64,000 nt of DNA, taken from Rummeliibacillus pycnus_A (GTDB taxonomy: Bacteria > Bacillota > Bacilli > Bacillales_A > Planococcaceae). The translations under genes and the position numbers were made by a program. Positions 52,937-62,353 of this stretch are shown piece by piece. The stretch spans positions 4,154,001 to 4,218,000 of the forward strand of contig NZ_CP132291.1 of NCBI RefSeq assembly GCF_044359855.1. Reading direction: 5' to 3'. Numbering within the stretch: position 1 is the first letter of the stretch; each line of letters opens with the position of its first letter. The notes below the pieces were generated by a model. That model ran no database searches. It saw only the letters and a list, made by a program, of their open reading frames with translations, and was not told the origin of the DNA.

Positions 52937-55540
52937 ATGTCAGAATTTCATCAACAATCATCAGTCGAAGTTATGGATATGTTGGATGTGACAAATGAAG
53001 GCTTGAGTGATTATGACGTCCAAATAAGACAAGAAGAATATGGATTTAATGAATTGGAGGAAAGTAAAAAAACAAGTACATTAGCCGTTTTCTTTGGACA
53101 GTTTAAAGATTTATTAGTCATTATTTTATTGGTTGCCGCCTCCATCTCATTTCTATTAGGTGAAGTGGGAAGTACGATTGTCATTATGATTGTCGTTATT
53201 TTAAATGCAATTCTTGGCACTGTTCAACATATCAAGGCAGAACAGTCTTTGGATAATTTGAAGGCATTGACTTCCCCAGTGGCGAAAGTGCTGCGAAATA
53301 ATCAAATCGTAGAGATTCTTTCGGAAGAAATAGTAGTAGGAGATATTCTCTTTTTAGAAGCTGGAGATTATGTTAGTGCTGATGGAAGATTATTAGAAAG
53401 TCATAATCTTCTAATAAATGAGAGTTCGTTGACAGGTGAATCATTAGCAATAGCGAAAAGTACGGATCCTATTGCAGAAGACAACGTACCAATTGCCGAT
53501 AAAAATAATATGGTTTTCACTGGAAGCTTTGTCACTAATGGACGAGGTACTGTTATTGTTACGTCAATTGGAATGGATACTGAAATCGGAAAAATCGCAA
53601 ATTTACTAGATACTGCAAAAGAGAAGAAAACACCTTTACAAGTAAGTCTTGATCATTTTGGTGAAAAATTAGCTTTAGGGATTACAATCATTTGTTTATT
53701 CATTTTCACGATTGATCTTGTTCGAGGACGTCCTTTAGTAGAATCGTTTATGTTTGCTGTATCGCTTGCAGTTGCAGCAATTCCCGAAGCGTTAAGTTCA
53801 ATCGTTACTATTGTGCTAGCTTTTGGGACACAGAAAATGGCAAAAGAAAATGCCATTATACGAAAGCTCTATGCTGTCGAGAGTTTGGGTAGTGTATCTG
53901 TTATTTGTTCAGATAAAACAGGGACACTCACTCAAAATAAAATGGCTGTCCAACATGTATATGTGGATCAAAAAGTCATTCCGTATAATCAACTAAATAA
54001 AGACAATGTAATCCAAGAAAAATGTATGATAATGGCATTATTATGTAATGATGCTGTGACAAGTGATCAAAAAGAAATAGGTGACCCTACCGAAACGGCA
54101 CTCGTCAAATTAGGAAGGGCGTATCAACTTCACGAGTTAGCCGTAAGAGAACACAATCCAAGAATTTCTGAAATCCCTTTTGATTCAGATAGAAAGCTGA
54201 TGAGTACAGTGAATCGTATCAATCAGCAAAATGTGATGATTACAAAAGGCGCATTAGATGTTCTTTTCTCTAAAATCGTAAAAATCGAGACATCTAATGG
54301 AATCAGTGTTTTTACGGAAGAACATCGTAAAAAAATTGAACATGTAAATCGTAATTTTTCTAAGAACGGTTTACGAGTAATAGCGATCGCCTACAAAAAC
54401 ATTGGAAAGCGAACAATCGATGTAGACGACGAAAAAGATCTAATTTTTGTTGGCTTAATAGCTATGATGGATCCTCCTAGAGAAGAATCCAAAGCAGCGG
54501 TTGAGAGCTGTATAAAAGCGGGCATTAAACCAGTGATGATTACTGGTGACCATAAAATAACAGCTACTGCTATTGCCAAACAAATAGGTATTTTAAAAAG
54601 TCCATCCGAAGCCATTGAAGGATATCAAATTGAAGAATTAACAGATGAAGAGCTCCAAGATAAGGTTCAAGATATCTCTGTCTACGCTCGCGTATCACCA
54701 GAGCATAAGTTGCGTATCGTGAAAGCATGGCAGGAAAAAGGAAATGTTGTAGCGATGACGGGTGATGGTGTCAATGATGGACCTGCTTTAAAACAAGCCG
54801 ATATCGGTGTAGCGATGGGAATCACCGGCACGGAAGTAGCAAAAGATGCATCCTCTATGGTCTTAACGGATGATAATTTCTCAACAATTGTCAAATCGAT
54901 TTCTAATGGAAGAAGCCTTTATGCGAATATTAAAAACGCCATCATGTTCTTATTATCCGGCAATGCAGGTGCGATTTTTGTTGTTCTATATGCTACTGTA
55001 TTCGGACTGCCAGTTCCCTTTGCACCGGTGCATTTATTATTTATTAACTTACTGACCGATAGTTTACCGGCGATTGCCATAGGATTAGAGCCACATAGTA
55101 AAAAAATCATGAAGGAAAAACCCAGAAATATTCACTTACCATTACTAAATAAAAAATTCACGACTCAAGTGATGATAGAGGGTTTATTAATTGCCATCTC
55201 TACAATTATTGCTTTTCGAATGGGATTGGCAACTGGCGATACGATAACAGCAACCACCATGGCATTTACAACGCTATGCTTATCAAGATTAGTACACGGC
55301 TTCAACTCCAGATCGAAAGAATCGATCTTTACAATCGGTGTATTTTCAAATAAATATACTTGGCTAGCATTTATAATAGGGGTTGTGTGCTTACATTTAG
55401 TATTATTTATGCCATGGCTCACGGGCGTGTTTGAAGTAGCAAAACTAAGTGGACTTCAATTAGGCTATATTTATGTATTATCCTTTATACCGTTTTTAGT
55501 GAATCAGTGGTTTAAAGTGTTGTATTTTAGAGGTAGATAA
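52937..55540 (+). CDS. Calcium-transporting P-type ATPase (P2A type)
   Basis: 867 residues. N-terminal cation ATPase domain, then transmembrane helices including AAIPEALSSIVTIVLAFGTQ (M4, Ca site), actuator motif TGES (about residue 160), phosphorylation motif SDKTGTLTQNKM (about 329), nucleotide-binding domain with KGALDVL, and the hinge TGDGVNDGPALKQADIGVAM near 615. The M4 PEALSSIV variant matches the Listeria/Lactococcus-type Ca2+ pump (LMCA1-like). A small oddity is IRKLYAVESLG where IRKLPAVETLG is usual. ATG 52937 follows AAAGGGGAAGC. It exports Ca2+ from the cytoplasm. Single gene with terminator. Confidence 0.93.
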   Translation: MSEFHQQSSVEVMDMLDVTNEGLSDYDVQIRQEEYGFNELEESKKTSTLAVFFGQFKDLLVIILLVAASISFLLGEVGSTIVIMIVVILNAILGTVQHIKAEQSLDNLKALTSPVAKVLRNNQIVEILSEEIVVGDILFLEAGDYVSADGRLLESHNLLINESSLTGESLAIAKSTDPIAEDNVPIADKNNMVFTGSFVTNGRGTVIVTSIGMDTEIGKIANLLDTAKEKKTPLQVSLDHFGEKLALGITIICLFIFTIDLVRGRPLVESFMFAVSLAVAAIPEALSSIVTIVLAFGTQKMAKENAIIRKLYAVESLGSVSVICSDKTGTLTQNKMAVQHVYVDQKVIPYNQLNKDNVIQEKCMIMALLCNDAVTSDQKEIGDPTETALVKLGRAYQLHELAVREHNPRISEIPFDSDRKLMSTVNRINQQNVMITKGALDVLFSKIVKIETSNGISVFTEEHRKKIEHVNRNFSKNGLRVIAIAYKNIGKRTIDVDDEKDLIFVGLIAMMDPPREESKAAVESCIKAGIKPVMITGDHKITATAIAKQIGILKSPSEAIEGYQIEELTDEELQDKVQDISVYARVSPEHKLRIVKAWQEKGNVVAMTGDGVNDGPALKQADIGVAMGITGTEVAKDASSMVLTDDNFSTIVKSISNGRSLYANIKNAIMFLLSGNAGAIFVVLYATVFGLPVPFAPVHLLFINLLTDSLPAIAIGLEPHSKKIMKEKPRNIHLPLLNKKFTTQVMIEGLLIAISTIIAFRMGLATGDTITATTMAFTTLCLSRLVHGFNSRSKESIFTIGVFSNKYTWLAFIIGVVCLHLVLFMPWLTGVFEVAKLSGLQLGYIYVLSFIPFLVNQWFKVLYFRGR

Positions 55541-55620
55541 TTCGATCAAAGATGGAATTGGATGGCAATCCATCATTCAATTTGAGCTGAAGTTTTGGAT
55601 CATAATATTAATAATTTGAG

Positions 55621-55656
55621 AAAACACCGATTTTAATAGAAAATCGGTGTTTTTTA
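55621..55656 (+). terminator. Terminator after the Ca2+ ATPase
   Basis: AAAACACCGATTTT pairs with AAAATCGGTGTTTT around a five-base loop and is followed by T residues. Confidence 0.92.
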
Positions 55657-55671
55657 TTAGGTAGATATTTC

Positions 55672-56125
55672 ATGATATCCAATTTTGTTCATTGTGGAGC
55701 GAAAGACGGCGACTCCTCGAAAATGCATTCGCATTTTCTTCGTGCGATGTTCATTCAGTGAAGTTCATTCAGAGTCCTACGGTAAAAGCTTGAGCTGAAA
55801 GCCCCGTAGGAATTTATTAGAGACCACTGAAAAAGTCAAAATGAATGAGTTTTAATAAAATTTTGTAATGCAATTTTTTTGAAGTGGAATCAGCGAAGAC
55901 TCCTGCGGGAAAGCGAGCCAGAGAGACCCCACAGCGCAGCGAGGAGGCTCGTCGGTTCGCCCGCGGAAAGCGAAGCTGATTCCACTTCATGTTACAGCAG
56001 ATTTGTACTATACAAGTTGGAGTAAAATCGTTTTTCAGTGCCCTCTACGTTGGCCCGAGGAGATTGAAGCCAAGCCCGTGGAAAGCGCCGTCTGTAGCGG
56101 AGCATACCAATCTGTATATGGAAAA
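55672..56125. repeat. Composite dispersed repeat (A with C and B inside)
   Basis: Left arm of type A (55680-55712), unit C (55712-55775, GAAAATGC/GCATTTTC hairpin and two direct GTTCATTCA copies), remainder of the A arm, then a unit bounded by GAGACCACTGAAAAA (about 55830) and its inverse TTTTTCAGTGCCCTC (about 56045). That unit carries type B (55868-55990) in its centre. The right arm of A closes at 56110. The terminal inverted repeats of the middle unit resemble those of a MITE. Confidence 0.82.
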
Positions 56126-56252
56126 GTTAATGTGTTGAAATAGATATTACCTAGTCTAACTATTATTAAGGATTCTTCCCACTCTATTTTTGTGATACGA
56201 TAGATTAAGTTTAAGCTTAAGCTGGATATACATACACCATATGGAGGTTACT

Positions 56253-57101
56253 ATGAAAAAAGTTGCGGTAATACAGGATTTATCATCTTTTGGAAGATGC
56301 TCATTAACGGCTGCTATTCCGGTTCTTTCAGTAATGGGCGTGCAGGCATGTCCTTTGCCGACTGCTATACTGTCTGCGCAAACTGGTTATCCAAGCTTTT
56401 TTTGCGAGGATTTTACGGATAAAATGCACTATTTTGAGGATGAATGGAGCAAGCTGGATGTAACGTTTGATGGCATCTACACAGGCTTCGTTACAGGCCG
56501 AGAGCAAATTAATAATATTTTTCGTTTTTTAGATACATTTCAAACAAAAGAAACACGCTTACTTGTTGATCCGGTAATGGGCGATATGGGAGAGGCCTAT
56601 AAGCTTTTTACTGATGAATTGCTTCAACGAATGAGAGAACTTGTAAAGTGTGCCGATGTGATAACCCCGAATGTTACGGAATGTTGTCTATTAACCGGAT
56701 TATCCTATGACAAGCTACATAGTTATTCAAATGAAAAAGACTTCATTCAAGCAATAGAAGAAGGTGGCAAGATTTTGCAACAAGAAACCGGTGCCCAAGT
56801 AGTGATCACGGGAGTCAATCCTCCGACTGCCCACACGAATGAGCAGTTTATCGGAAATATGTATTTGAATGGAAGTAGCACATTTTATGATGCGATGCCG
56901 TACAACGGTAAAAGCTATTCCGGTACAGGAGACTTATTTGCATCAGTCATTATGGGAGGCATGATGCGCGGGGATGATTTAAGAAAATCAGTCCAACTAG
57001 CAAAAAGCTTTTTAACTGCAGCAATCCATGATACTTCCTTGGAGGAAACTCCGAAAGAAGCAGGCGTTAACTTTGAAAAATATTTGAAGATGCTGTTGTA
57101 A
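56253..57101 (+). CDS. Pyridoxamine/pyridoxal kinase
   Basis: 282 residues from ATG 56253, since GGAGG at 56243-56247 is at the right distance from it. PdxK/PdxY-type ribokinase fold: VAVIQDLSSFGRCSLTAAIP, LSAQTGYPSFF, VDPVMGD, TPNVTECCLLTG and the C-terminal SYSGTGDLFASVI with the catalytic Asp. It phosphorylates B6 vitamers to PLP or PMP. It lies upstream of an MFS transporter, with an ECF S component two genes further, which hints at vitamin salvage. A terminator separates it from the MFS gene. Confidence 0.88.
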   Translation: MKKVAVIQDLSSFGRCSLTAAIPVLSVMGVQACPLPTAILSAQTGYPSFFCEDFTDKMHYFEDEWSKLDVTFDGIYTGFVTGREQINNIFRFLDTFQTKETRLLVDPVMGDMGEAYKLFTDELLQRMRELVKCADVITPNVTECCLLTGLSYDKLHSYSNEKDFIQAIEEGGKILQQETGAQVVITGVNPPTAHTNEQFIGNMYLNGSSTFYDAMPYNGKSYSGTGDLFASVIMGGMMRGDDLRKSVQLAKSFLTAAIHDTSLEETPKEAGVNFEKYLKMLL

Positions 57102-57194
57102 AAGTCGAAACTGCATAGCTTTAGAAAATCGGATCTCTATAAAAAATACACCACTAAATGGAATTGATTAGCTCTTGTTGCGGTTAAAGAATAT

Positions 57195-57226
57195 AAACCA
57201 GTCCAACTGCCATGGACTGGTTTTTC
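57195..57226 (+). terminator. Terminator after the pyridoxamine kinase
   Basis: AAACCAGTCC pairs with GGACTGGTTT around a short loop and is followed by T residues, just before the next ribosome binding site. Confidence 0.85.
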
Positions 57227-57242
57227 GTTCAGGGGGTGACAC

Positions 57243-58469
57243 ATGAATCAACAACATAAGCAATCGATTATTGCTATCGCACTAATCACAGCTATTTGCT
57301 TGGCGGGTGATTCCATGCTATATATAGTGTTGCCGACACACTGGAGATCAGTTGGATTAACATCCTTGATGCAGGTAGGTATCATCTTATCTGTTAATCG
57401 GTTTGTTAGGCTACCGTTAAATCCGTTGATTGGGTATATCTATAAGAAAGTTAGCTTTCGGAATTTAATTTTATTTGCTGTTCTATTAAGTGGATTGACT
57501 ACGTTAGGTTATGGTTTTGTTAAAGATTATCCAATATGGATTCTGCTGCGTTCTATATGGGGGCTAGCATGGTCGCTTTTTAAATTGGGTGCATATTTAT
57601 TGGTGCTTGAATACTCGACAGATGCTAACCGCGGTAACTTGATGGGAACATATAATGGTCTGTATCGTCTTGGGAGTCTATTTGGGATGTTGTTAGGAGG
57701 ACTTTTAGCGGACCTTTTTGGGATGAAGTTGATTGCTTTAATCTTGGGTAGCATGGTCTTTTTGAGCATTCCATTGGTTTTTAAATACTTACCGAAAACA
57801 ATCCAAACGGAACAGGGTATTAAACCCCCAGCACAAACTTGGTTTACATGGCTGAAACCATTTCATAACAAAATGTTTCTGAAAATCCTTATTACGGCAT
57901 TCCTTTTAAGCATGCTTTTGGACGGCATGTTAACAGCAACTTTAAGTCATATTATAGAGGGGAAATTTACGAATCAAATTCATTTGTTTGGATTTATGGT
58001 AGGCGCAGCAACCCTTTCAGGAGTTATGCAGGCGTTACGGTGGGGAATAACACCTTTTTTAACACCGAAAATTGGAAGCATATTTGACCGTGCAAAACAA
58101 AAAAACATGGTATTGGTCCTTTTCTTAGTAAATGCATCCATCTTTTTATTCTTGATACCATTCCCACTAAAGCTAGTTCTTTGGCTACCTGTCCTTCTTG
58201 CCCATCTTTTAGTGGCATCAGTCATTACCACCGTTCTAGATGGTGTTTCAACTGATTATGCATCAAATATGACAAACCGTTTATTGTTAATGACGATTTA
58301 TACCATCGTCCTTGATTTAGGAGCCGCTCTCGGACCCGTAATAGGATATAGACTGGAACAACAACTCGGACTTTCCAATCTGTTCTGGCTCGCATCGGCA
58401 ATTTGTCTAATACTAATGATTTCATGGGCTATCCCACATAAAGGACAGTTAAGACAAAATATTATGTGA
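57243..58469 (+). CDS. MFS transporter
   Basis: 408 residues, about eleven to twelve helices with a central basic loop. The N-terminus (GDSMLYIVLPTHWRSVG) and an RPGS-like second half (NRLLLMTIYTIVLDLGAALGP) fit the major facilitator superfamily. ATG 57243 immediately follows AGGGGGTGAC. Substrate unknown; a role in drug export or vitamin uptake cannot be separated from sequence. It starts 16 bases past the kinase terminator, so it may be partly co-expressed. Confidence 0.85.
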   Translation: MNQQHKQSIIAIALITAICLAGDSMLYIVLPTHWRSVGLTSLMQVGIILSVNRFVRLPLNPLIGYIYKKVSFRNLILFAVLLSGLTTLGYGFVKDYPIWILLRSIWGLAWSLFKLGAYLLVLEYSTDANRGNLMGTYNGLYRLGSLFGMLLGGLLADLFGMKLIALILGSMVFLSIPLVFKYLPKTIQTEQGIKPPAQTWFTWLKPFHNKMFLKILITAFLLSMLLDGMLTATLSHIIEGKFTNQIHLFGFMVGAATLSGVMQALRWGITPFLTPKIGSIFDRAKQKNMVLVLFLVNASIFLFLIPFPLKLVLWLPVLLAHLLVASVITTVLDGVSTDYASNMTNRLLLMTIYTIVLDLGAALGPVIGYRLEQQLGLSNLFWLASAICLILMISWAIPHKGQLRQNIM

Positions 58470-58584
58470 AAAAAGATCATGTTTGCAATGAATCCCAAAA
58501 AGTTGGACATTATATTTAATTGAATATTAGGGACTTTCTCGGAGGTGAGAACCTTGTATTGAACAGGGCTCTTGCCTCTTAAAT

Positions 58585-58628
58585 GAAAAAACCAGGACTC
58601 ACATTTTAATGAGCACCTGGTATTTTTT
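58585..58628. terminator. Bidirectional terminator
   Basis: ACCAGG-A-CTCA pairs with TGAG-CA-CCTGGT, with A and T runs on the two sides. It separates the MFS gene from the convergent small gene at 58641. Confidence 0.7.
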
Positions 58629-58640
58629 GTTTATATATAC

Positions 58641-58880
58641 TTAATAAAAGTCTTTTATTCTTTCAATAAATGGTTTTCCATCAACAATACCTTTATTAAA
58701 TAATTCTTGAGCAGTATCAAATCTTTGAGTATGGGAGTCTTTTCCTCGCGTAAGTAGAAAACTTTTTTCTTCACCATATAGTCTACTAACCCACCATTCT
58801 TCATCGTTATAATAAAAAAGTCTTTCTTGTTCTTCATCTTCAATAGCTTTTCTAACTTCTTCCCATGATTTTTGATCCAT
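58641..58880 (-). CDS. Small acidic hypothetical protein, possibly immunity-type
   Basis: 79 residues from ATG 58880, nine bases after AAGGAG; the upstream ATG in the same frame has no site. It is rich in Glu and aromatic residues (KSWEEVRKAIEDEEQERLFYY, EEWWVSRLYGEEKSF), typical of small immunity proteins but with no nameable family. The short His/Lys-rich remnant immediately upstream could be the tail of a toxin, giving a decayed toxin-immunity pair. This is inference. Confidence 0.55.
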   Translation of the reverse strand: MDQKSWEEVRKAIEDEEQERLFYYNDEEWWVSRLYGEEKSFLLTRGKDSHTQRFDTAQELFNKGIVDGKPFIERIKDFY

Positions 58881-58897
58881 TTCTAAAATCTCCTTTT

Positions 58898-59044
58898 TTA
58901 ATATGGTTTTCCAGGCTTCCATACATCGTCTACTTTATGCCATTTGTGACGATGAGGTGCTTTATGGTATTTAGGCATAGGATAAGTGCTTGGATGTTTG
59001 AATACATAAATAAAAGTCCTGTCGTTCACAATGATGATAGGGCA
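58898..59044 (-). pseudogene. C-terminal remnant with a basic His-rich tail
   Basis: Minus-strand frame reading IVNDRTFIYVFKHPSTYPMP, then KYHKAPHRHKWHKVDDVWKP and GKPY, ending 17 bases upstream of the next ATG. An in-frame stop precedes it, so only a tail is left. It resembles the ends of polymorphic toxin domains by composition only. Confidence 0.4.
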
Positions 59045-59156
59045 TTATATTAAGGAATCCACCAATTGCCAATAAAGGAGAATCAATTTTGCTCAATATT
59101 ACCTCACTAATTTAAATGAGGGTTAAATGTATTAAATTTGGATTAAAGGAATAAAA

Positions 59157-59187
59157 AATAAGCGTATTCATTTTGAATACGCTTATT
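59157..59187 (-). terminator. Terminator after the ECF S-component gene
   Basis: A 14-bp perfect stem AATAAGCGTATTCA / TGAATACGCTTATT encloses a three-base loop, with A/T-rich flanks. Confidence 0.88.
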
Positions 59188-59207
59188 AATTGCAAATCAA
59201 CAGATTC

Positions 59208-59750
59208 TTACGATTTAAAAGCAGGAATTTTTTTCAAGAAAGCGCAAACCGGAATGCATATGATAAGCCCCAAAATATTTTGAACAAGATCTCCAGGAAT
59301 AGAAGCAGCTGGTGCGATCCAATTACCATATAGAATTCCTTCGCCAATATAATAAACAGCCATCATTGGTGGCATAGAAACGATAGTAGCTAGTAGATTG
59401 AAAGCGATACTGTTCCCATTACGTCCGTTCGACCAAGCAATTTTTCCCACTATGTACCCTTGCAAGCCACGAGATACAAAGGAGATTGGTGCCCACAATG
59501 TCCAACCAGATACTAAATCAAATAACCCCATCCCAAAGGCTCCAGCAATTGCACCTGTTTTAGGACCAAATAAAATCGATACGATAAAGAGCATTGCTGT
59601 ACCAAGATGAACCAAACCGCCATTTGCTGTAATCGGAAGTTTGATATTTAACAAGAGTGTTGCAACGAATACAAGTGCAATACACATTGATTTTAAAATT
59701 AAATCAAAAGTACGTGTTTTGTTAGTAGAATAACTTACAGTTTTTTGCAT
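59208..59750 (-). CDS. ECF transporter S component
   Basis: 180 residues from ATG 59750 behind AAAGGAAGG. Six membrane segments with the S-component traits LLLNIKLPITANGGLVHLG, GPKTGAIAGAFGMGLFDLVSG, and GLQGYIVGKIAW. This is the DUF1393/HmpT/PdxU-type branch that captures vitamin precursors and uses a shared ECF module, which is not in the window. The pyridoxamine kinase nearby makes a B6 precursor a reasonable, unproven, guess. I do not recognise a riboswitch in the leader. Confidence 0.8.
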   Translation of the reverse strand: MQKTVSYSTNKTRTFDLILKSMCIALVFVATLLLNIKLPITANGGLVHLGTAMLFIVSILFGPKTGAIAGAFGMGLFDLVSGWTLWAPISFVSRGLQGYIVGKIAWSNGRNGNSIAFNLLATIVSMPPMMAVYYIGEGILYGNWIAPAASIPGDLVQNILGLIICIPVCAFLKKIPAFKS

Positions 59751-60099
59751 AATAAAACCTTCCTTTTTATGGACATCAAGGAATAGTTGCGCACTCACTA
59801 GTCCTACGAAGTCCTACTTGTTTAATCAGTTTTCTTAATTACAAATAACATTAGCAAAGGATTGGTCTTTTTAAAAGTATCAATTCTATAAAAAATGAAG
59901 GTGTCAGTTTTAGAAAAATCAGATAAAACCTTTAGTGATTAAGGATTAGTTTGCACTAAAAATAAGGTATTTTTTATGAGGAGCATCATATGGATTATTT
60001 CATGGAAACTATGTAGTATCTTTTCGAGATCTCTATTATTAAATATCGAACTTTGTTATAAATGATTCAATTTCATAGTGCAAAATTAATAAAAAATAT

Positions 60100-60575
60100 A
60101 CGAACATTTAATTGTATCCAAATTTTTTTCATTGTGGAGCGAAATACGGCGACTCCTCGAAAATGCACTCAGGAATTTATTGGAGACCACTGAAAAGTCG
60201 AAATGTATGAGTTTTAATAATAAAATTTTGTGATGCAATTTTTATTGAAGTGGAATCAGCGAAAATTCTTTTTGCTCAGCAGGAGCAAGAAGAATTTTAT
60301 GCGACGAAGCTAGCGAAGCGATGCAGGAGCAATCTTTACCTGTGGGAAAGCGAGCCAAAGAGACCCCGGAGCGTAGCGAGGAGGCTCGTCGGTTCGCCCG
60401 CGGAAAGCGAAGCTGATTCCACTTCATGTTACAGCAGATTTGTACTATAAATGTTTGGAGTAAAATCGTTTTTCGGCGCCTTCAACGTTGGCCCGAGGAG
60501 ATTGAAGCCAAGCCCGTGGAAAGCGCCGTCTTAGCGGAACATCCAAATCTGAATATTGAAAAGTAAATGTGTAAA
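60100..60575. repeat. Composite dispersed repeat, third copy
   Basis: The A left arm (60130-60165) ends in a truncated unit C (GAAAATGCACTC). Then follows GAGACCACTGAAAAG with its inner sequence, and type B (60245-60427) carrying two extra hairpin units (AAAATTCTT...TGCTC / GAGCAAGAAGAATTTT and GCGACGAAGCTAGCG). The closing TTTTTCGGCGCCTTC and right A arm end near 60545. Same architecture as at 37.6 and 55.7 kb. Confidence 0.82.
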
Positions 60576-60918
60576 ATGTTCGTATTTAAAAAACAAAAAT
60601 AGATTTATGAAGTTGATTCAAATGGTAATTTTTTTTACAAAGCTACAGTTCACGAGACGTTTGAATTAATGAATGAGTAAGTCTTTTGTAATCTTATTAA
60701 CTTCAAGTTTTGGTGAAATCCGAAAAAAATACATAAAATGATTAAAAAATACTTTTATTTAGGTCGTAAGCTAGTTATAATATTATAGTTTTCAAAGAAA
60801 TGGGTGTATAGTTAATAATTTAAATTGGTTAAACTCAATGTGAGTAACCAATCATGGGGAAATTTGAGACGGAGGACGTTCTTGTTATAGAAGATAGACA
60901 TGAAAGGAGTTTGTTGGC

Positions 60919-62343
60919 ATGAAAGAAACATCAGGAAGTAACATAAAATGGATTCCTTTCTTCATTACTATTGCAGTTGGTGTGATTATTTGGTTTATAC
61001 CGACACCTGCTGGAGTAAAAGAAAGTGCATGGCATTTGTTTGCTGTGTTTGTTGCAACAATTGTCGGTTTTATTTCAAAACCATTACCTATGGGAGCCAT
61101 TTCAATTATTGCTATGGCAGTAATCGCGGTGACTAATACGCTAACAATTGAAGAAACGCTAAGTGGGTTTGGTAATTCGACGATTTGGCTTATCGTTATT
61201 GCGTTCTTTATTTCGCGTGGATTTATTAAGACGGGTTTAGGTGAACGTATAGCTTATGTATTTGTTCGATTATTTGGGAAGAAAACGTTAAGCTTGTCGT
61301 ATTCTTTATTGTTAAGTGATTTAATTTTGGCGCCTGCTATTCCGAGTAATACGGCACGTGCAGGTGGTGTGATTTTTCCTATTATCCAATCCTTATCACG
61401 TACATTTGGTTCAAAACCGGAAGATGGTACAGAACGTAAAATGGGAGCCTTTCTTTTGACTGTAGGATTTCAAGGGAACTTGATTACATCTGCTATGTTT
61501 ATGACAGCTATGGCAGCCAATCCTTTAATTGTTAAGCTTGCGAGTGATACCGCTGGAGTGACATTAACGTGGTTTGGATGGGCAACTGCTATGATTGTTC
61601 CAGGATTAGTAGCATTGATTGTTGTTCCATTTTTAATCTATAAGATTTTTCCTCCAGAGATTAAACAAACTCCAGAAGCGAGTCGAATTGCAAAAGAGAA
61701 ATTAGATGAATTTGGACCATTAAAAAGCTCTGAAAAACGCATGATTGCAGTGTTTATCGTTATTTTAGGACTTTGGATTGGTGGGGATTCTTTAGGCATT
61801 GGTGCCACAACAGCTGCTTTAATAGGGCTTTCCTTACTTTTATTATTAGAAGTACTAACATGGTCAGATATTAAAAATGAACAAGGAGCTTGGGATACGC
61901 TTGTTTGGTTTGCGACGCTATTTATGATGGCCTCTTTCATGAACACGCTTGGACTGATTCCGTGGTTTAGTAAAGAGGTCAGTTCGGTAGTGTCTGGATA
62001 CAACTGGATGTTTGCGGTATTGATATTAGCGCTTATCTATTTCTATTCACACTATTTCTTTGCGAGTTCTACAGCGCATATTAGTGCCATGTATGCCGCG
62101 TTTCTATCTGTTATGCTTCAAGCGGGAGCACCAGCCATGCTTGCGGCGATCCTATTAGCAGCATTCAGTAATCTATTTGGTTCCACAACCCATTACGGTT
62201 CTGGTCCTGCTCCTGTATTCTTTGGTGCAGGTTATATTGAACAGAATAAATGGTGGACGGTAGGCTTTATGGTCTCTGTCGTTACGATTCTCATTTTTGT
62301 TATAATCGGTGGCTTATGGTGGAAGCTACTTGGATATTGGTAA
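60919..62343 (+). CDS. DASS-family anion transporter (YflS/SLC13-like)
   Basis: 474 residues with about twelve membrane helices. Family blocks: WFIPTPAGVKESAWHLFAVF, a helix hairpin with LILAPAIPSNTARAGGVIFP (the SNT anion/Na+ motif), a second SST-type motif in FFASSTAHISAMYAAF, and NLFGSTTHYGSGPAPV near the C-terminus. These match the divalent anion:Na+ symporters that carry dicarboxylates (malate, 2-oxoglutarate, succinate). AAAGGAG precedes ATG 60919. A single gene with terminator; no two-component regulator adjoins it. Confidence 0.9.
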   Translation: MKETSGSNIKWIPFFITIAVGVIIWFIPTPAGVKESAWHLFAVFVATIVGFISKPLPMGAISIIAMAVIAVTNTLTIEETLSGFGNSTIWLIVIAFFISRGFIKTGLGERIAYVFVRLFGKKTLSLSYSLLLSDLILAPAIPSNTARAGGVIFPIIQSLSRTFGSKPEDGTERKMGAFLLTVGFQGNLITSAMFMTAMAANPLIVKLASDTAGVTLTWFGWATAMIVPGLVALIVVPFLIYKIFPPEIKQTPEASRIAKEKLDEFGPLKSSEKRMIAVFIVILGLWIGGDSLGIGATTAALIGLSLLLLLEVLTWSDIKNEQGAWDTLVWFATLFMMASFMNTLGLIPWFSKEVSSVVSGYNWMFAVLILALIYFYSHYFFASSTAHISAMYAAFLSVMLQAGAPAMLAAILLAAFSNLFGSTTHYGSGPAPVFFGAGYIEQNKWWTVGFMVSVVTILIFVIIGGLWWKLLGYW

Positions 62344-62353
62344 GATAGGATTG

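Noticed and set aside
59751..59990. Riboswitch upstream of the ECF S component
   Set aside because: A GTAGGACTT/CGTAGGACT direct repeat is present, but I could not match any known riboswitch core (TPP, preQ1, FMN, cobalamin). Left unclaimed.
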